NCBI GenBank assembly: GCA_025938035.1
Contig: JAICQE010000067.1
Span: 1 to 20,116, forward strand
Source of the DNA: Vicinamibacteria bacterium
GTDB taxonomy: Bacteria; Acidobacteriota; Vicinamibacteria; Vicinamibacterales; UBA2999
Direction of reading: 5' to 3'
DNA length: 20,116 bases
Numbering within the stretch: the first letter of the stretch is position 1; the number at the start of each line of letters is the position of its first letter. The position numbers and the translations under genes were made by a program. The notes below the pieces were generated by a model. That model saw nothing but the letters and a program-made list of their open reading frames with translations, was not told where the DNA came from and did no database searches. Shown in pieces: positions 1 through 8,136 of this stretch.

Positions 1-2
1 AA

Positions 3-448
<446 letters not shown>

Positions 449-449
<1 letters not shown>

Positions 450-485
450 ACCACGAAGGCCGCGTTCTTCGCGCTCTTCGTGGTT
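449..485. repeat. Inverted repeat spanning the ettA stop and the UbiD start
   Basis: Perfect 10-bp arms AACCACGAAG (449-458) and CTTCGTGGTT (476-485) enclose 17 bases. The first arm starts on the last base of the ettA stop codon and the second covers two bases of the putative TTG start of the UbiD gene. Read on the minus strand, the right side is a degenerate 9-bp period (ACCACGAAG, AGCGCGAAG, AACGCGG), so it belongs with the other short-period elements in this window. It could act as a hairpin terminator for ettA, though it has no T-tract. Confidence 0.7.
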
Positions 486-2289
486 GAGAATCGTGTTCCC
501 CGACCTCCGATCCTTCATCGACCTCCTCCGCCGTGACGCGGCCATCGTCACGGTGGACGCGCCGGTCGACCCTTATCTCGAGGTCGCCGAGATCCATCGC
601 CGCGTGATCGCCGCCGGAGGGCCGGCGCTGCTGTTCACGAACGTCAAGGGCTCGCCATTCCGGCTGGCGACCAACCTGTTTGGCACCGCCCGCCGCGCCG
701 AGCTCGCGTTCGGCAGGCGGCCGCTGCAGCTGATCAAGCGCCTGGTGCACCTGGCCGAGACGCTGCTGCCGCCGACGCCGGCAAAGCTGTGGGATGCCCG
801 CGACGTTGGTCGCGAGCTGTTCAGGGTCGGCACGCGCCGGGTCGCGAACGGCCCGGTGATGGAACGGGTGACGGCGGACGTGCAATTCGGGCAGCTTCCC
901 GTGATCACGTCGTGGCCCGAGGATGGCGGCCCGTTCATCACCCTGCCGCTCGTCTACACGACGCATCCCGATCGCCCCGGCGCCAGCAACCTGGGGATGT
1001 ATCGCATGCAGGTCTACGATGCCCGAACCGCCGGGATGCACTGGCAGATCGGCAAGGGCGGCGGCTACCACTACGCGGTTGCCGAACAGCGTAGAGAGAG
1101 TCTCCCCGCCACCGTGTTTCTTGGCGGGCCGCCGGCGCTGATTCTCTCCGCCATCGCGCCGCTGCCCGAAAACGTGCCGGAGGTAATGCTGGCGTCGCTG
1201 ATTGCCGGCGAGCGTCTGCCGCAGATCCACGGCCAGGGGCCGCATCCGCTGATCGCCAGCGCTGAATTCGCGCTCATCGGCGAAGTGCCGCCACAGCGGC
1301 GGCGGCCGGAAGGACCGTTCGGCGACCATTACGGGTATTACTCGCTGCAGCACGACTATCCGGTCTTCACGGCCGCGCGCATCGCCCATCGCGCCGATGC
1401 GATTTATCCGGCGACGGTGGTCGGCAAACCGCGCCAGGAGGACTTCTTCATCGGGGATCTGCTTCAGGAGCTGCTGTCGCCGCTGTTTCCGATGGTGATG
1501 CCGGCAGTGGAGCAGCTGTGGTCGTACGGCGAGACGGGATATCACTCCCTCGCCACGGCGGTGGTGAAGCAGCGCTATAAGCGCGAGGCGATGGCCAGCG
1601 CGTTCCGCATTCTTGGCGAAGGGCAGTTGTCGCTGACGAAATTCCTGTTCGTGACCGACCGCCATGTCGACGTGCGCAACTTCCGCCAGACGCTCGAGCA
1701 CCTGCTCGCGCGCACGCATCCCGAGACGGATTTGTACGTGTTCTCGAATCTGTCGATGGACACGCTCGACTACACCGGTCCGGCGGTCAACGAGGGGTCG
1801 AAAGGCGTGTGGCTCGGACTAGGCGATCCGGTCCGGGATCTGCCGCGGCAGTTCAGCGGCATCGCGCCGCAGGGCGTGACCGACATACGCGTCTTCTGCG
1901 GCGGATGCCTCGTGGTCGGAGCGCCGTCCTACGCCAGCGAGCGTGGTGCCGCCGAACGGCTGGCGCAGGATGCCGCCTTCGCGGGTTGGCCGCTGGTGGT
2001 GATCACGGACGAGCCCGCGCGCGCCGCGCGCAGCGACATGAACTTCCTGTGGACGACGTTCACGCGGTTCGAACCGGCGGCGGACATTCACTCCGCCGGA
2101 CGGCGCATCGTCCGGAACCAGATTGCCTACCAGGGTCCGATCGTCATCGACGCCCGCCTGAAGCCTGGCTTTCCGCAGGAGCTCGTCGCCCGCGACGACA
2201 CCGCGGCGCTCGTCTCGTCGCGCTGGAAGGAATATTTTCCCGCCGGCGGCGTCGAAATGGGCGACTCCGCCCGCGCGCACCTGGACTGA
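484..2289 (+). CDS. UbiD family (prenyl-FMN-dependent) decarboxylase
   Basis: The 601-residue protein is similar throughout to UbiD/menaquinone-type decarboxylases. It has an N-terminal DLRSFIDLLRR and the EVAEIHRRVIAAGGPALLF block typical of the family. The central flavin-binding core includes NLGMYRMQVYDARTAGMHW, AEFALIGEVPP (Glu261) and EGPFGDHYGYYS (Glu276), then the C-terminal KFLFVTDRHVDVRN region. Family knowledge: these cytosolic enzymes reversibly decarboxylate aromatic or unsaturated acids using prenylated FMN made by UbiX; E. coli UbiD acts in ubiquinone synthesis. At about 600 residues it is longer than E. coli UbiD (just under 500). The substrate cannot be told, and no ubiX or quinone gene is visible here. 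The TTG start at 484 lies in an inverted repeat and has no Shine-Dalgarno site; GTG at 493 is an alternative that loses three residues. Confidence 0.9.
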   Translation: MRIVFPDLRSFIDLLRRDAAIVTVDAPVDPYLEVAEIHRRVIAAGGPALLFTNVKGSPFRLATNLFGTARRAELAFGRRPLQLIKRLVHLAETLLPPTPAKLWDARDVGRELFRVGTRRVANGPVMERVTADVQFGQLPVITSWPEDGGPFITLPLVYTTHPDRPGASNLGMYRMQVYDARTAGMHWQIGKGGGYHYAVAEQRRESLPATVFLGGPPALILSAIAPLPENVPEVMLASLIAGERLPQIHGQGPHPLIASAEFALIGEVPPQRRRPEGPFGDHYGYYSLQHDYPVFTAARIAHRADAIYPATVVGKPRQEDFFIGDLLQELLSPLFPMVMPAVEQLWSYGETGYHSLATAVVKQRYKREAMASAFRILGEGQLSLTKFLFVTDRHVDVRNFRQTLEHLLARTHPETDLYVFSNLSMDTLDYTGPAVNEGSKGVWLGLGDPVRDLPRQFSGIAPQGVTDIRVFCGGCLVVGAPSYASERGAAERLAQDAAFAGWPLVVITDEPARAARSDMNFLWTTFTRFEPAADIHSAGRRIVRNQIAYQGPIVIDARLKPGFPQELVARDDTAALVSSRWKEYFPAGGVEMGDSARAHLD

Positions 2290-2330
2290 CACGCAGACAC
2301 CCATCCGCCAGGCTGATTCCCGTTCTTCCC

Positions 2331-2380
2331 TTGACGTTCGAAAGGAACAACTGATAGCCTCCTTTCGTCTATCGAAGGGA
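2331..2380 (+). promoter_or_regulatory. PadR-ADOP promoter with three CGAAAGGA-type half-sites (candidate operator)
   Basis: A -35-like TTGACG lies at 2331-2336; the -10 is poor (GATAGC at 2353-2358 is the best match). Around it are CGAAAGGA (2339-2346), its exact inverse TCCTTTCG (2360-2367) and CGAAGGGA (2373-2380, 7 of 8). The first pair has a centre-to-centre distance of 21 bp, two helical turns, and flanks the -10 region. PadR regulators commonly bind inverted repeats in their own promoters, so autoregulation is inferred. The last half-site overlaps the gene's Shine-Dalgarno sequence. Confidence 0.5.
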
Positions 2381-2386
2381 ACCGAC

Positions 2387-2725
2387 GTGACGAAGGGAAA
2401 GGGCGATGTGTTGCAGGGGACGCTCGATATGCTCGTCCTCAGGGCGCTCCAGCTCGAGCCGATGCACGGTTGGGGCATCACCGAACGCATCGAGCAGTGG
2501 TCCGAGCGCGTGCTGCAGCTCGGCCAGGGCACGCTATATCCGGCACTCTATCGGCTCGAACGCCAGGGGTTCATTCATTCCGACTGGCGGGTGACTGAGA
2601 ACAATCGGCGCGCCCGGTATTACTCCCTCACGCCGAAGGGACGCCGTCAACTGACGGAGGAGCTCGCGCACTGGCGCCGGATGACACGCGCCATTGACTT
2701 GGTGCTCGTGGCGTCCGTCGAGTAG
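2387..2725 (+). CDS. PadR family transcriptional regulator
   Basis: The 112-residue protein is an almost pure PadR winged-helix domain. The N-terminal QGTLDMLVLRALQLEPMHGWGI helix leads to the recognition region LGQGTLYPALYRLERQGFI. The wing RRARYYSLTPKGRRQL and a short C-terminal helix follow. It lacks the long C-terminal coiled coil of class 1 PadR, so it is the small class 2 type that dimerises through a single last helix. The start is GTG at 2387, with GAAGGGA six bases upstream. It lies 12 bases before the ADOP permease, the usual arrangement in Acidobacteriota, where a PadR regulator leads each permease gene. It probably represses this operon through the half-sites upstream; the inducer is unknown. 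Confidence 0.93.
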   Translation: MTKGKGDVLQGTLDMLVLRALQLEPMHGWGITERIEQWSERVLQLGQGTLYPALYRLERQGFIHSDWRVTENNRRARYYSLTPKGRRQLTEELAHWRRMTRAIDLVLVASVE

Positions 2726-2737
2726 CGGAGGCGGTCC

Positions 2738-5443
2738 ATGCGCAGTGTGATGGAGATCTGGCGGACCCTTCGCTCGCTCCGGAAGCGCGATGAGCTGGAG
2801 GCGGGTCTCCGCGACGAGATTCGATTCCACATCGATCAGCAAACCGAGAAAAACATTCGCGCCGGCCTGGCTCCCCACGAGGCTCGGCGCCGGGCACTGA
2901 TCACGTTTGGAGGCGCGGAAAGCTCCAAGGACCGCGTGCGCGACGAGATCCGCACGCCGGTCGTCGAGACCCTTGTGCGTGATCTCCAATACGCGGTGCG
3001 CGCGCTGCGTAAGAATCCGGGCTTTACGGCCGTTGCCACCATGACCCTCGCGCTCGCCGTCGGTGCAACCGCGTCGATCTTCACGGTGGTCCAGCATGTC
3101 GTGCTGAACCCGTTGCCGTACCCGGATTCTGACCGGGTGATCACACTGGATCACAGCGTGCCCCGACAGAATGTTCCCCGCTTCACCTCGATGCCGCCGG
3201 GACTCTACTTTCACTACGCCGATCGCGCGCGGACTCTGGCGGCCCTGGCGTTATATCGGCCCTCTGAAATGACCATCACCGGTCACGGCGTCCCTGAGCG
3301 CTTGCCCATCGGCTACACCACTCCATCTCTCGCATCCGTGCTGCGGGTTGCTCCAGCCCGTGGCCGCTGGTTTACGAGTACAGAGGCGGAACCAGGCGCT
3401 CCTCGGGTTGCTCTCTTGTCGCATGGGGTGTGGCAGCGCCGCTACGGCGGCGATCCGAACATTGTCGGCAAGTTCATTACGCTTGGCGGTGTCGCGACGC
3501 AGGTCGTCGGAATCATGCCACCGTCGTTTGCGTTTCCTCATTCTGCCGTTCGGGTCGAGGTGTGGCTGCCTGACCAGCTTTCACGGGCGGCCGGATTTGG
3601 TATTTTCACGCATTTTGGCGTGGCGCGGCTGCGGGACGGAGTGACAGTGGACGACGCGCGCGCCGAACTCACTCGTCTGATCGGCGATGTGCCACAGGTC
3701 TACCCTGGCGAACCTTTCGCAGTCGGGCTCGTCACCACGGGGGGGCTGACATCGGTGGCGATCACGCTGAAAGAGGCGACCATCGGCAGTGTCACGCGTG
3801 TCCTCTGGATCCTGCTGGCCTCTGTCGGCCTCGTACTGCTGATCGCGTGCGTGAATGTGGGAAACCTCTTCATGGTTCGCTCTGAAGCGCGGCAACGCGA
3901 ACTGGCGGTTCGCCGCGCCCTCGGTGCAGCGCGGATCCGGATCGCAGGTCAGCTGCTGACTGAGAGTACGCTGCTCGCAGTTGTTGGGGGGATGATCGGA
4001 TTAGCGGTCGCGTGGGCTGGCGTCCGCCTCCTCGTGACTTTCGGTCCACCGAGCCTGCCGCGGCTTGACGAGGTCCGTCTCGATCCGGTCGGAGTGGCCT
4101 TCACGCTCGCGCTGAGCACGGTGGCGGGCCTTGTGTTTGGCGCGCTCCCACTCCTCCATCGCGTATCGTTTGCGGCGATGTTGCATGACGGCGGACGCGG
4201 CAATACGGCGAGTCGCAGCCGCCATCGCACGCGCCGCCTGTTGATGGGCGGGCAGGTTGCGCTGGCCCTGGTGCTCCTGTTGGCATCCGGCCTGATGGTC
4301 CGCAGCTTTCAGAACCTGCTGGCCGTCGATCCCGGGTTCGACAGCGCCTCTGCGCTGACATTTCGCGTCGGATTGCCGCAAACCGAATACACCAGCCGTG
4401 ATGCCGCCGCCACCGCACATCAGACGATGCTCGACCGGATGAAGGAGATTCCCGGGGTCATCGCGGTCTCCGCGTCGACATGCCTGCCGCTTGCCGGCGG
4501 ATGCATGGGGAACACGATGCGAGCGGAGGGTCGCGTCGAACCGCCGGGGACGATTCCGCCGATTGTCTCGTTTCGGGCGGTTGCTGGCGGTTACGTGGAG
4601 ACGATGGGTATGCGTCTACTGCGGGGGCGCGCCATCGATCGTCGCGACGTGGAGCAGCGCGCGCCGGTTGTCGTGATCAACAGCGCGCTCGCGAGCGCAT
4701 ACTTTCCGCATGAGGATCCAGTCGGCAGGCGCGTGTCATTCGGACGGTCAGACGCCTGGCTCACTGTCGTGGGCCTGGTCGCAAACACGACGACGAGGGC
4801 GCTGAACGAGAGCACACCTGCCCCTAAGCTTTTCATGCCGATGTCGATCGCCGGCGGCCCTGGGATGCCGCCGACTGATCTCGTGTCAACAGGTCCCGAC
4901 ATCTCGGTCATGACTTACGTCGTTCGCTCGATCACACCGCCACTTTCCCTGGTACCTTCTGTTCGCCGCGCGATCGATACGATTGACGCAAAGCTGGCGC
5001 TGGCAGATGTCAAAACGCTGGGCGACGTTCTCGACCGAGCGTCCGCGCAGATGGCGTTCACGATGGTATTGCTCGCGATTGCGGCGTCGGTTTCCCTCGT
5101 GCTTGGTCTGGTCGGCATCTACGGGGTCATGTCCTACATCGTGACGCAGCGCACCGGGGAGATCGGCGTTCGCCTTGCCCTTGGTGCCACCCCCGGAAGC
5201 GTGGCAACCGAGGTTGTGCGGCAGTGCGCGCTCGTCGCCGTCATCGGCGTCCTTGTCGGTGTAACGGGTGGGGTGGCCGGTAGCCGCTTCATCGAATCCT
5301 TGCTTTTCCAGGTCAGTCCACGTGATCCGAAGGTGTTCGTGGCCACCGCGTTGACTTTGATTGTGGTCACCATCGTCGCGTGCTGGCTGCCGGCACGCCG
5401 CGCGGCGCGGATCAGCCCGCTCGAAGCGCTGCGTTTCGAATGA
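2738..5443 (+). CDS. ADOP-type ABC transporter permease (duplicated MacB/FtsX)
   Basis: This 901-residue inner-membrane protein is built from two MacB/FtsX units in tandem. Residues 1-90 form the soluble prefix typical of acidobacterial permeases (DELEAGLRDEIRFHIDQQ). A first membrane helix follows at about 95-115 (after NPGFTAVATMTLALAVG) and a periplasmic domain to about 345. The first FtsX helices are at about 351-450. A second unit starts with a helix at about 500-520 and ends with FtsX helices at about 771-801, 828-847 and 866-888, closing with PARRAARISPLEALRFE. Family knowledge: ADOP proteins resemble MacB-type efflux or lipoprotein transporters but usually lack an adjacent ATPase, as here. 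ATG 2738 has CGGAGG six bases upstream; ATG 2750 is possible. Its substrate is unknown, and PadR control suggests an inducible toxic compound. Confidence 0.93.
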   Translation: MRSVMEIWRTLRSLRKRDELEAGLRDEIRFHIDQQTEKNIRAGLAPHEARRRALITFGGAESSKDRVRDEIRTPVVETLVRDLQYAVRALRKNPGFTAVATMTLALAVGATASIFTVVQHVVLNPLPYPDSDRVITLDHSVPRQNVPRFTSMPPGLYFHYADRARTLAALALYRPSEMTITGHGVPERLPIGYTTPSLASVLRVAPARGRWFTSTEAEPGAPRVALLSHGVWQRRYGGDPNIVGKFITLGGVATQVVGIMPPSFAFPHSAVRVEVWLPDQLSRAAGFGIFTHFGVARLRDGVTVDDARAELTRLIGDVPQVYPGEPFAVGLVTTGGLTSVAITLKEATIGSVTRVLWILLASVGLVLLIACVNVGNLFMVRSEARQRELAVRRALGAARIRIAGQLLTESTLLAVVGGMIGLAVAWAGVRLLVTFGPPSLPRLDEVRLDPVGVAFTLALSTVAGLVFGALPLLHRVSFAAMLHDGGRGNTASRSRHRTRRLLMGGQVALALVLLLASGLMVRSFQNLLAVDPGFDSASALTFRVGLPQTEYTSRDAAATAHQTMLDRMKEIPGVIAVSASTCLPLAGGCMGNTMRAEGRVEPPGTIPPIVSFRAVAGGYVETMGMRLLRGRAIDRRDVEQRAPVVVINSALASAYFPHEDPVGRRVSFGRSDAWLTVVGLVANTTTRALNESTPAPKLFMPMSIAGGPGMPPTDLVSTGPDISVMTYVVRSITPPLSLVPSVRRAIDTIDAKLALADVKTLGDVLDRASAQMAFTMVLLAIAASVSLVLGLVGIYGVMSYIVTQRTGEIGVRLALGATPGSVATEVVRQCALVAVIGVLVGVTGGVAGSRFIESLLFQVSPRDPKVFVATALTLIVVTIVACWLPARRAARISPLEALRFE

Positions 5444-5501
5444 CACACTGAAGCCCGTCCTGCGTGACGCTCGCTCGCGGCTGAGGTGCACCGCGCGGCG
5501 T

Positions 5502-5507
5502 TATAAT
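5502..5507 (+). promoter_or_regulatory. Perfect -10 box (TATAAT) for the 5525-7977 operon
   Basis: A consensus TATAAT stands out in very GC-rich sequence, with no convincing -35 hexamer 16-18 bases upstream. The predicted transcript would start near 5514, only about ten bases before the ATG at 5525, so the leader is very short and has no Shine-Dalgarno sequence. Confidence 0.6.
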
Positions 5508-5524
5508 CGCGGCCTGATTCGCTG

Positions 5525-5920
5525 ATGTCCTCGGATTCAAGCGTCATCCGTCCACTGCTGGACCGAACGGTCCCCACCGAAGCCGCCACGCTTGACGGTT
5601 TTGCCGCCGCCACGAGCGGGCCCGGCGTGGCGCTTCGCCAGCTCGAGCCGCTGACCGAGCTGACGGTGCAGACTCGCAACACGTCCTACCGGATCGTCGT
5701 CTCGCACGCGGCGGACATCGTCATCCAGGGGGGAGCGTTCTTCCCGGATCCGACCCGTGCGCACGTCGAGGGATCCAGCGTCGGCGGGAACCTGCTCAAA
5801 ATCGGCTGGATCGGCGTCGGTCTGCGGATGGAGATCGTCGCCGAGGGCCGGCGGATCGTGACGACGGCGGTGCGGTCGATTGTCCGCCGCGACGACACCG
5901 CTCCGGTGCGCCCGCATTAG
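5525..5920 (+). CDS. Conserved hypothetical protein, first gene of the phosphatase operon
   Basis: I do not recognise a named family for this 131-residue protein. It has no signal peptide and no membrane helix. The N-terminal 35 residues look flexible. The rest alternates short beta-like strands: LTELTVQTRNTSYRIVVSH, DIVIQGGAFFPDPTRAHVEG, then a Gly-rich hydrophobic stretch LLKIGWIGVGLRMEI and RRIVTTAVRSIV. It reads as a small all-beta cytosolic domain. The arrangement of 'QGG.FFP' followed by 'GWIGVGLRMEI' looks conserved rather than random, and codon use matches its neighbours. It sits directly downstream of a perfect TATAAT and 12 bases before the NTF2-like gene, so it is probably cotranscribed with that gene and the FHA-GAF-PP2C phosphatase. 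Its role may be regulatory, but that rests on context alone. Confidence 0.75.
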   Translation: MSSDSSVIRPLLDRTVPTEAATLDGFAAATSGPGVALRQLEPLTELTVQTRNTSYRIVVSHAADIVIQGGAFFPDPTRAHVEGSSVGGNLLKIGWIGVGLRMEIVAEGRRIVTTAVRSIVRRDDTAPVRPH

Positions 5921-5932
5921 GAAGAGCGAAGG

Positions 5933-6358
5933 ATGACCCACGAGGAGATCACCGCGTTCTTTGGGCGGCGTCAGCAGGCGTGGGATCGGCTCGACGCCGT
6001 CGCCCTCGCTGCCGACTATACCGAGGACGCGACCGTGGAGAGCCCGCTCGCGGGGGGCGCGGCGAGCGGCCGCGAGGCGATCGAGAGGGTGTACGAGACC
6101 TATTTCGCGGCATTCCCCGACTTCAAGCTCCAGCAGGAGATGCTGCTCATCGACGGGGACACCGCCGCACAGATGGTGCGCGTGACCGGCACGGACAACG
6201 GCGGGTTCATGGGTATGACGCCGACGCGCCGCAAGGTTACCTTCCGCTGCGGGCTCTTTCACACGTTTCGCGACGGACGCATCGCCTCCGAGCGCCGTGT
6301 CTACGATTTCACCGGCCTGCTGATCCAGGTCGGCCTGCTCAAGGCCAAACCGGTCTGA
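5933..6358 (+). CDS. NTF2-like / SnoaL-type ester cyclase family protein
   Basis: The 141-residue protein has the alpha-plus-beta layout of the SnoaL/NTF2-like fold. The N-terminal helix EEITAFFGRRQQAWDRLD is followed by the strand DYTEDATVESPLAGG, the GREAIERVYETYFAAFPDFKL segment usual in ester-cyclase-like members, and the final strands KVTFRCGLFHTFRDGRI and SERRVYDFTGLLIQVG. Family members include polyketide cyclases, hydratases and isomerases, and many small proteins of unknown role that bind a hydrophobic ligand in a cone-shaped pocket. No specific reaction can be assigned. GAAGG precedes the ATG. Its stop codon shares one base with the start of the phosphatase gene (TGATG), so translation of the two is probably coupled. 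Confidence 0.85.
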   Translation: MTHEEITAFFGRRQQAWDRLDAVALAADYTEDATVESPLAGGAASGREAIERVYETYFAAFPDFKLQQEMLLIDGDTAAQMVRVTGTDNGGFMGMTPTRRKVTFRCGLFHTFRDGRIASERRVYDFTGLLIQVGLLKAKPV

Positions 6359-7977
6359 TGGACGCGCGCCTCCAGGTTACCGACAGCAGCGGCCGGCGCG
6401 TCGTCCCCGTCGACAAGGCGATCTTCCTCATCGGCCGGCGGACCGCGGCGGATCTGCAGCTCGTGAACGCCGACGTCTCCCGCGAGCACGCCGAGATTGC
6501 CCAGGATGGCGCGCGATACCTGCTGCGGGATCGCGGCTCGCGGTACGGCACGTTCGTCAACGGCGAGCAAATCACCGAACGCGCGCTCGAGCACGGGGAT
6601 CGCATCCGCCTGGGTCGCACCGACGCCATCGAGCTGGTATTCATGACGGAGGCCAGCTCCTCCACGCACATCTCCGGCTTGCGCGAGATCGGCTCCGATG
6701 CGGACCTGCGGCAGATGGCGGCGATTCTCAACGGCCTGCGCGCGCTGGGGTCCGGCCGCGTGCTCGAGGAGGTGCTGACGCTGGTGCTCGACTCGGCGAT
6801 CGACGTCACCAAGGCCGAGCGCGGGTTCATCATGCTGGCACGGCCGGACGGGGAGCTGGAGTTCAAGACGGCGCGGGGCAAGGGCAAGATCACGCTCCCC
6901 GGCACGTCGTTCACGACCAGCGCGAAGATTCCGCGCGAGGTGTTCCAGACCGGCGAAAGCCGCATCGTCGGCGACCTGATGGAAGGGAACCTCGCCGGTC
7001 TGCACGACGGCACGATTGCCATCGGCATCCGTCACGTCCTATGTGTGCCGCTGAGCGTCAGTCCGATGGTCGCGTCGGCGGACCAGGGCATTGTGCCGCG
7101 GGTGATCGGCGTGTTGTATCTCGACGGCCGCGAACGGAGCACGATCCTGTCGCAGCAGACGCGGTCGTCGCTGGAAGCGTTCGCCACCCAGGCCGCGCTG
7201 GCGATCGAAAGCGCCCGCCTCTACGCCGAAGCCGCCGAGAAGGCGCGCATCGAGCGCGACCTGCTCGTTGCCGCGCAGATCCAGCAGGCGCTGCTGCCGA
7301 CCGGATCCTTCGAAACGTCGTTCGTGGATCTCGCCGCGTCCTCGGTGCCGTGCCGCACCGTTGGCGGCGACTTCTTCGACTATCTCGATCTCGGCGCGCG
7401 CGGTTTCGGCTTCGGCCTCGGCGACGTGGCTGGAAAGGGCGCTCCGGCGGCGCTCCTCGCGGCGGCCGTGCAGAGCAACTTCATCGCCCAGGCGCCGGTG
7501 AGCGCCGATCCGGCCGATACGCTGACGCGCGTCAACAACGCGCTCCTGCGCCGCGCCATCGAAGCGCGCTTCGCGACGATGTTTCACGGCGTCGTCGACG
7601 TGACCGGCCATCTGAGCTACTCGAACGGCGGCCAGGAGCCGCCGCTGGTGCTGAAGCGCGACGGCATTTCATGGCTCGAGGCGGGAGGCCCGGTGCTCGG
7701 CCTGTTGCCGGGTGCGACCTACGAATTCGACAGCGTCACGCTCGATCCCGGAGACCTCGTCGTGATCTGCAGCGACGGCGTGACGGAGGCGCGAAACGCC
7801 GGCGGCGACGAGTTCGGGCGTGAACGATTGATCGAGGCGATGAGCGGCTGCCACGGCGGAAAGCCGGCCGCCGTCCTGGAGCGGCTGTTCGAGGCCGTGC
7901 GGCTTTTTTCCCAGGGAACGCCGCAGGGCGACGACATCACCGGCCTGGTCCTGCGCTACAGAGGACAGCCCCACTAA
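6358..7977 (+). CDS. FHA-GAF-SpoIIE (PP2C) protein serine/threonine phosphatase
   Basis: The 539-residue cytosolic signalling protein has three domains. An FHA domain spans about residues 15-95 (GRR at 26, SREHAEI at 41-47, GTFVNG at 64-69), the phosphothreonine-reading surface. A GAF domain covers about 120-290, ending in the helix SSLEAFATQAALAIESARLY. A linker coiled coil at 285-312 leads into a PP2C/SpoIIE phosphatase at 315-539 with its metal-binding motifs: VGGDFFDY (335-342), GDVAGKG (355-361), SNGGQEPPL (422-430), SDGVTEARN (472-480) and GDDIT (524-528). Every catalytic motif looks intact. Family knowledge: RsbU-type phosphatases dephosphorylate STAS anti-anti-sigma proteins. The STAS gene 159 bases downstream is the obvious candidate substrate. 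The start ATG at 6358 overlaps the previous stop; the reading frame is open further upstream, but that part overlaps the NTF2-like gene. Confidence 0.95.
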   Translation: MDARLQVTDSSGRRVVPVDKAIFLIGRRTAADLQLVNADVSREHAEIAQDGARYLLRDRGSRYGTFVNGEQITERALEHGDRIRLGRTDAIELVFMTEASSSTHISGLREIGSDADLRQMAAILNGLRALGSGRVLEEVLTLVLDSAIDVTKAERGFIMLARPDGELEFKTARGKGKITLPGTSFTTSAKIPREVFQTGESRIVGDLMEGNLAGLHDGTIAIGIRHVLCVPLSVSPMVASADQGIVPRVIGVLYLDGRERSTILSQQTRSSLEAFATQAALAIESARLYAEAAEKARIERDLLVAAQIQQALLPTGSFETSFVDLAASSVPCRTVGGDFFDYLDLGARGFGFGLGDVAGKGAPAALLAAAVQSNFIAQAPVSADPADTLTRVNNALLRRAIEARFATMFHGVVDVTGHLSYSNGGQEPPLVLKRDGISWLEAGGPVLGLLPGATYEFDSVTLDPGDLVVICSDGVTEARNAGGDEFGRERLIEAMSGCHGGKPAAVLERLFEAVRLFSQGTPQGDDITGLVLRYRGQPH

Positions 7978-7989
7978 CTTCTCGATTTC

Positions 7990-8040
7990 GTGGGGCGAGC
8001 CTTTCAGGCTCGCCACGCGAACCCGGAGGGTTCGCGCCAC
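7990..8040 (+). repeat. 51-bp double-hairpin intergenic element, copy 1
   Basis: The clamp GTGG (7990-7993) pairs with CCAC (8037-8040). Inside are two 9-bp perfect hairpins with three-base loops: GGCGAGCCT/AGGCTCGCC (7994-8014) and CGCGAACCC/GGGTTCGCG (8016-8036), separated by one base. The whole would form a three-way junction. An inverted second copy is at 13256-13306, with all stem bases identical. It lies between the phosphatase stop and the STAS promoter and could also terminate the upstream transcript. Confidence 0.9.
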
Positions 8041-8084
8041 CGAAGGGGAGCCAAACGGCAAAAACGGGTGTCGAAACGCTGATA

Positions 8085-8132
8085 TAGAATCGCGGGGCAT
8101 CGCGCCCGGGCGGGCGCGACACAGCAGGAGGA
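8085..8132 (+). promoter_or_regulatory. STAS gene promoter -10 and GC-rich leader hairpin
   Basis: TAGAAT at 8085-8090 resembles a -10 box; no clear -35 is seen. Downstream, a hairpin with 8-bp perfect arms TCGCGCCC (8100-8107) and GGGCGCGA (8112-8119) and a four-base loop would lie in the 5' leader. A strong AGGAGGA (8126-8132) follows four bases before the ATG. The STAS protein therefore probably has its own promoter. The hairpin ends six bases from the ribosome site, so it may protect the message or modulate translation. Confidence 0.5.
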
Positions 8133-8136
8133 CGGA

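Noticed and set aside
5980..6357. 5' extension of the FHA-GAF-PP2C frame
   Set aside because: The extra N-terminal 126 residues are low-complexity Arg/Gly-rich, overlap the NTF2-like gene in another frame, and the FHA domain begins normally after ATG 6358.
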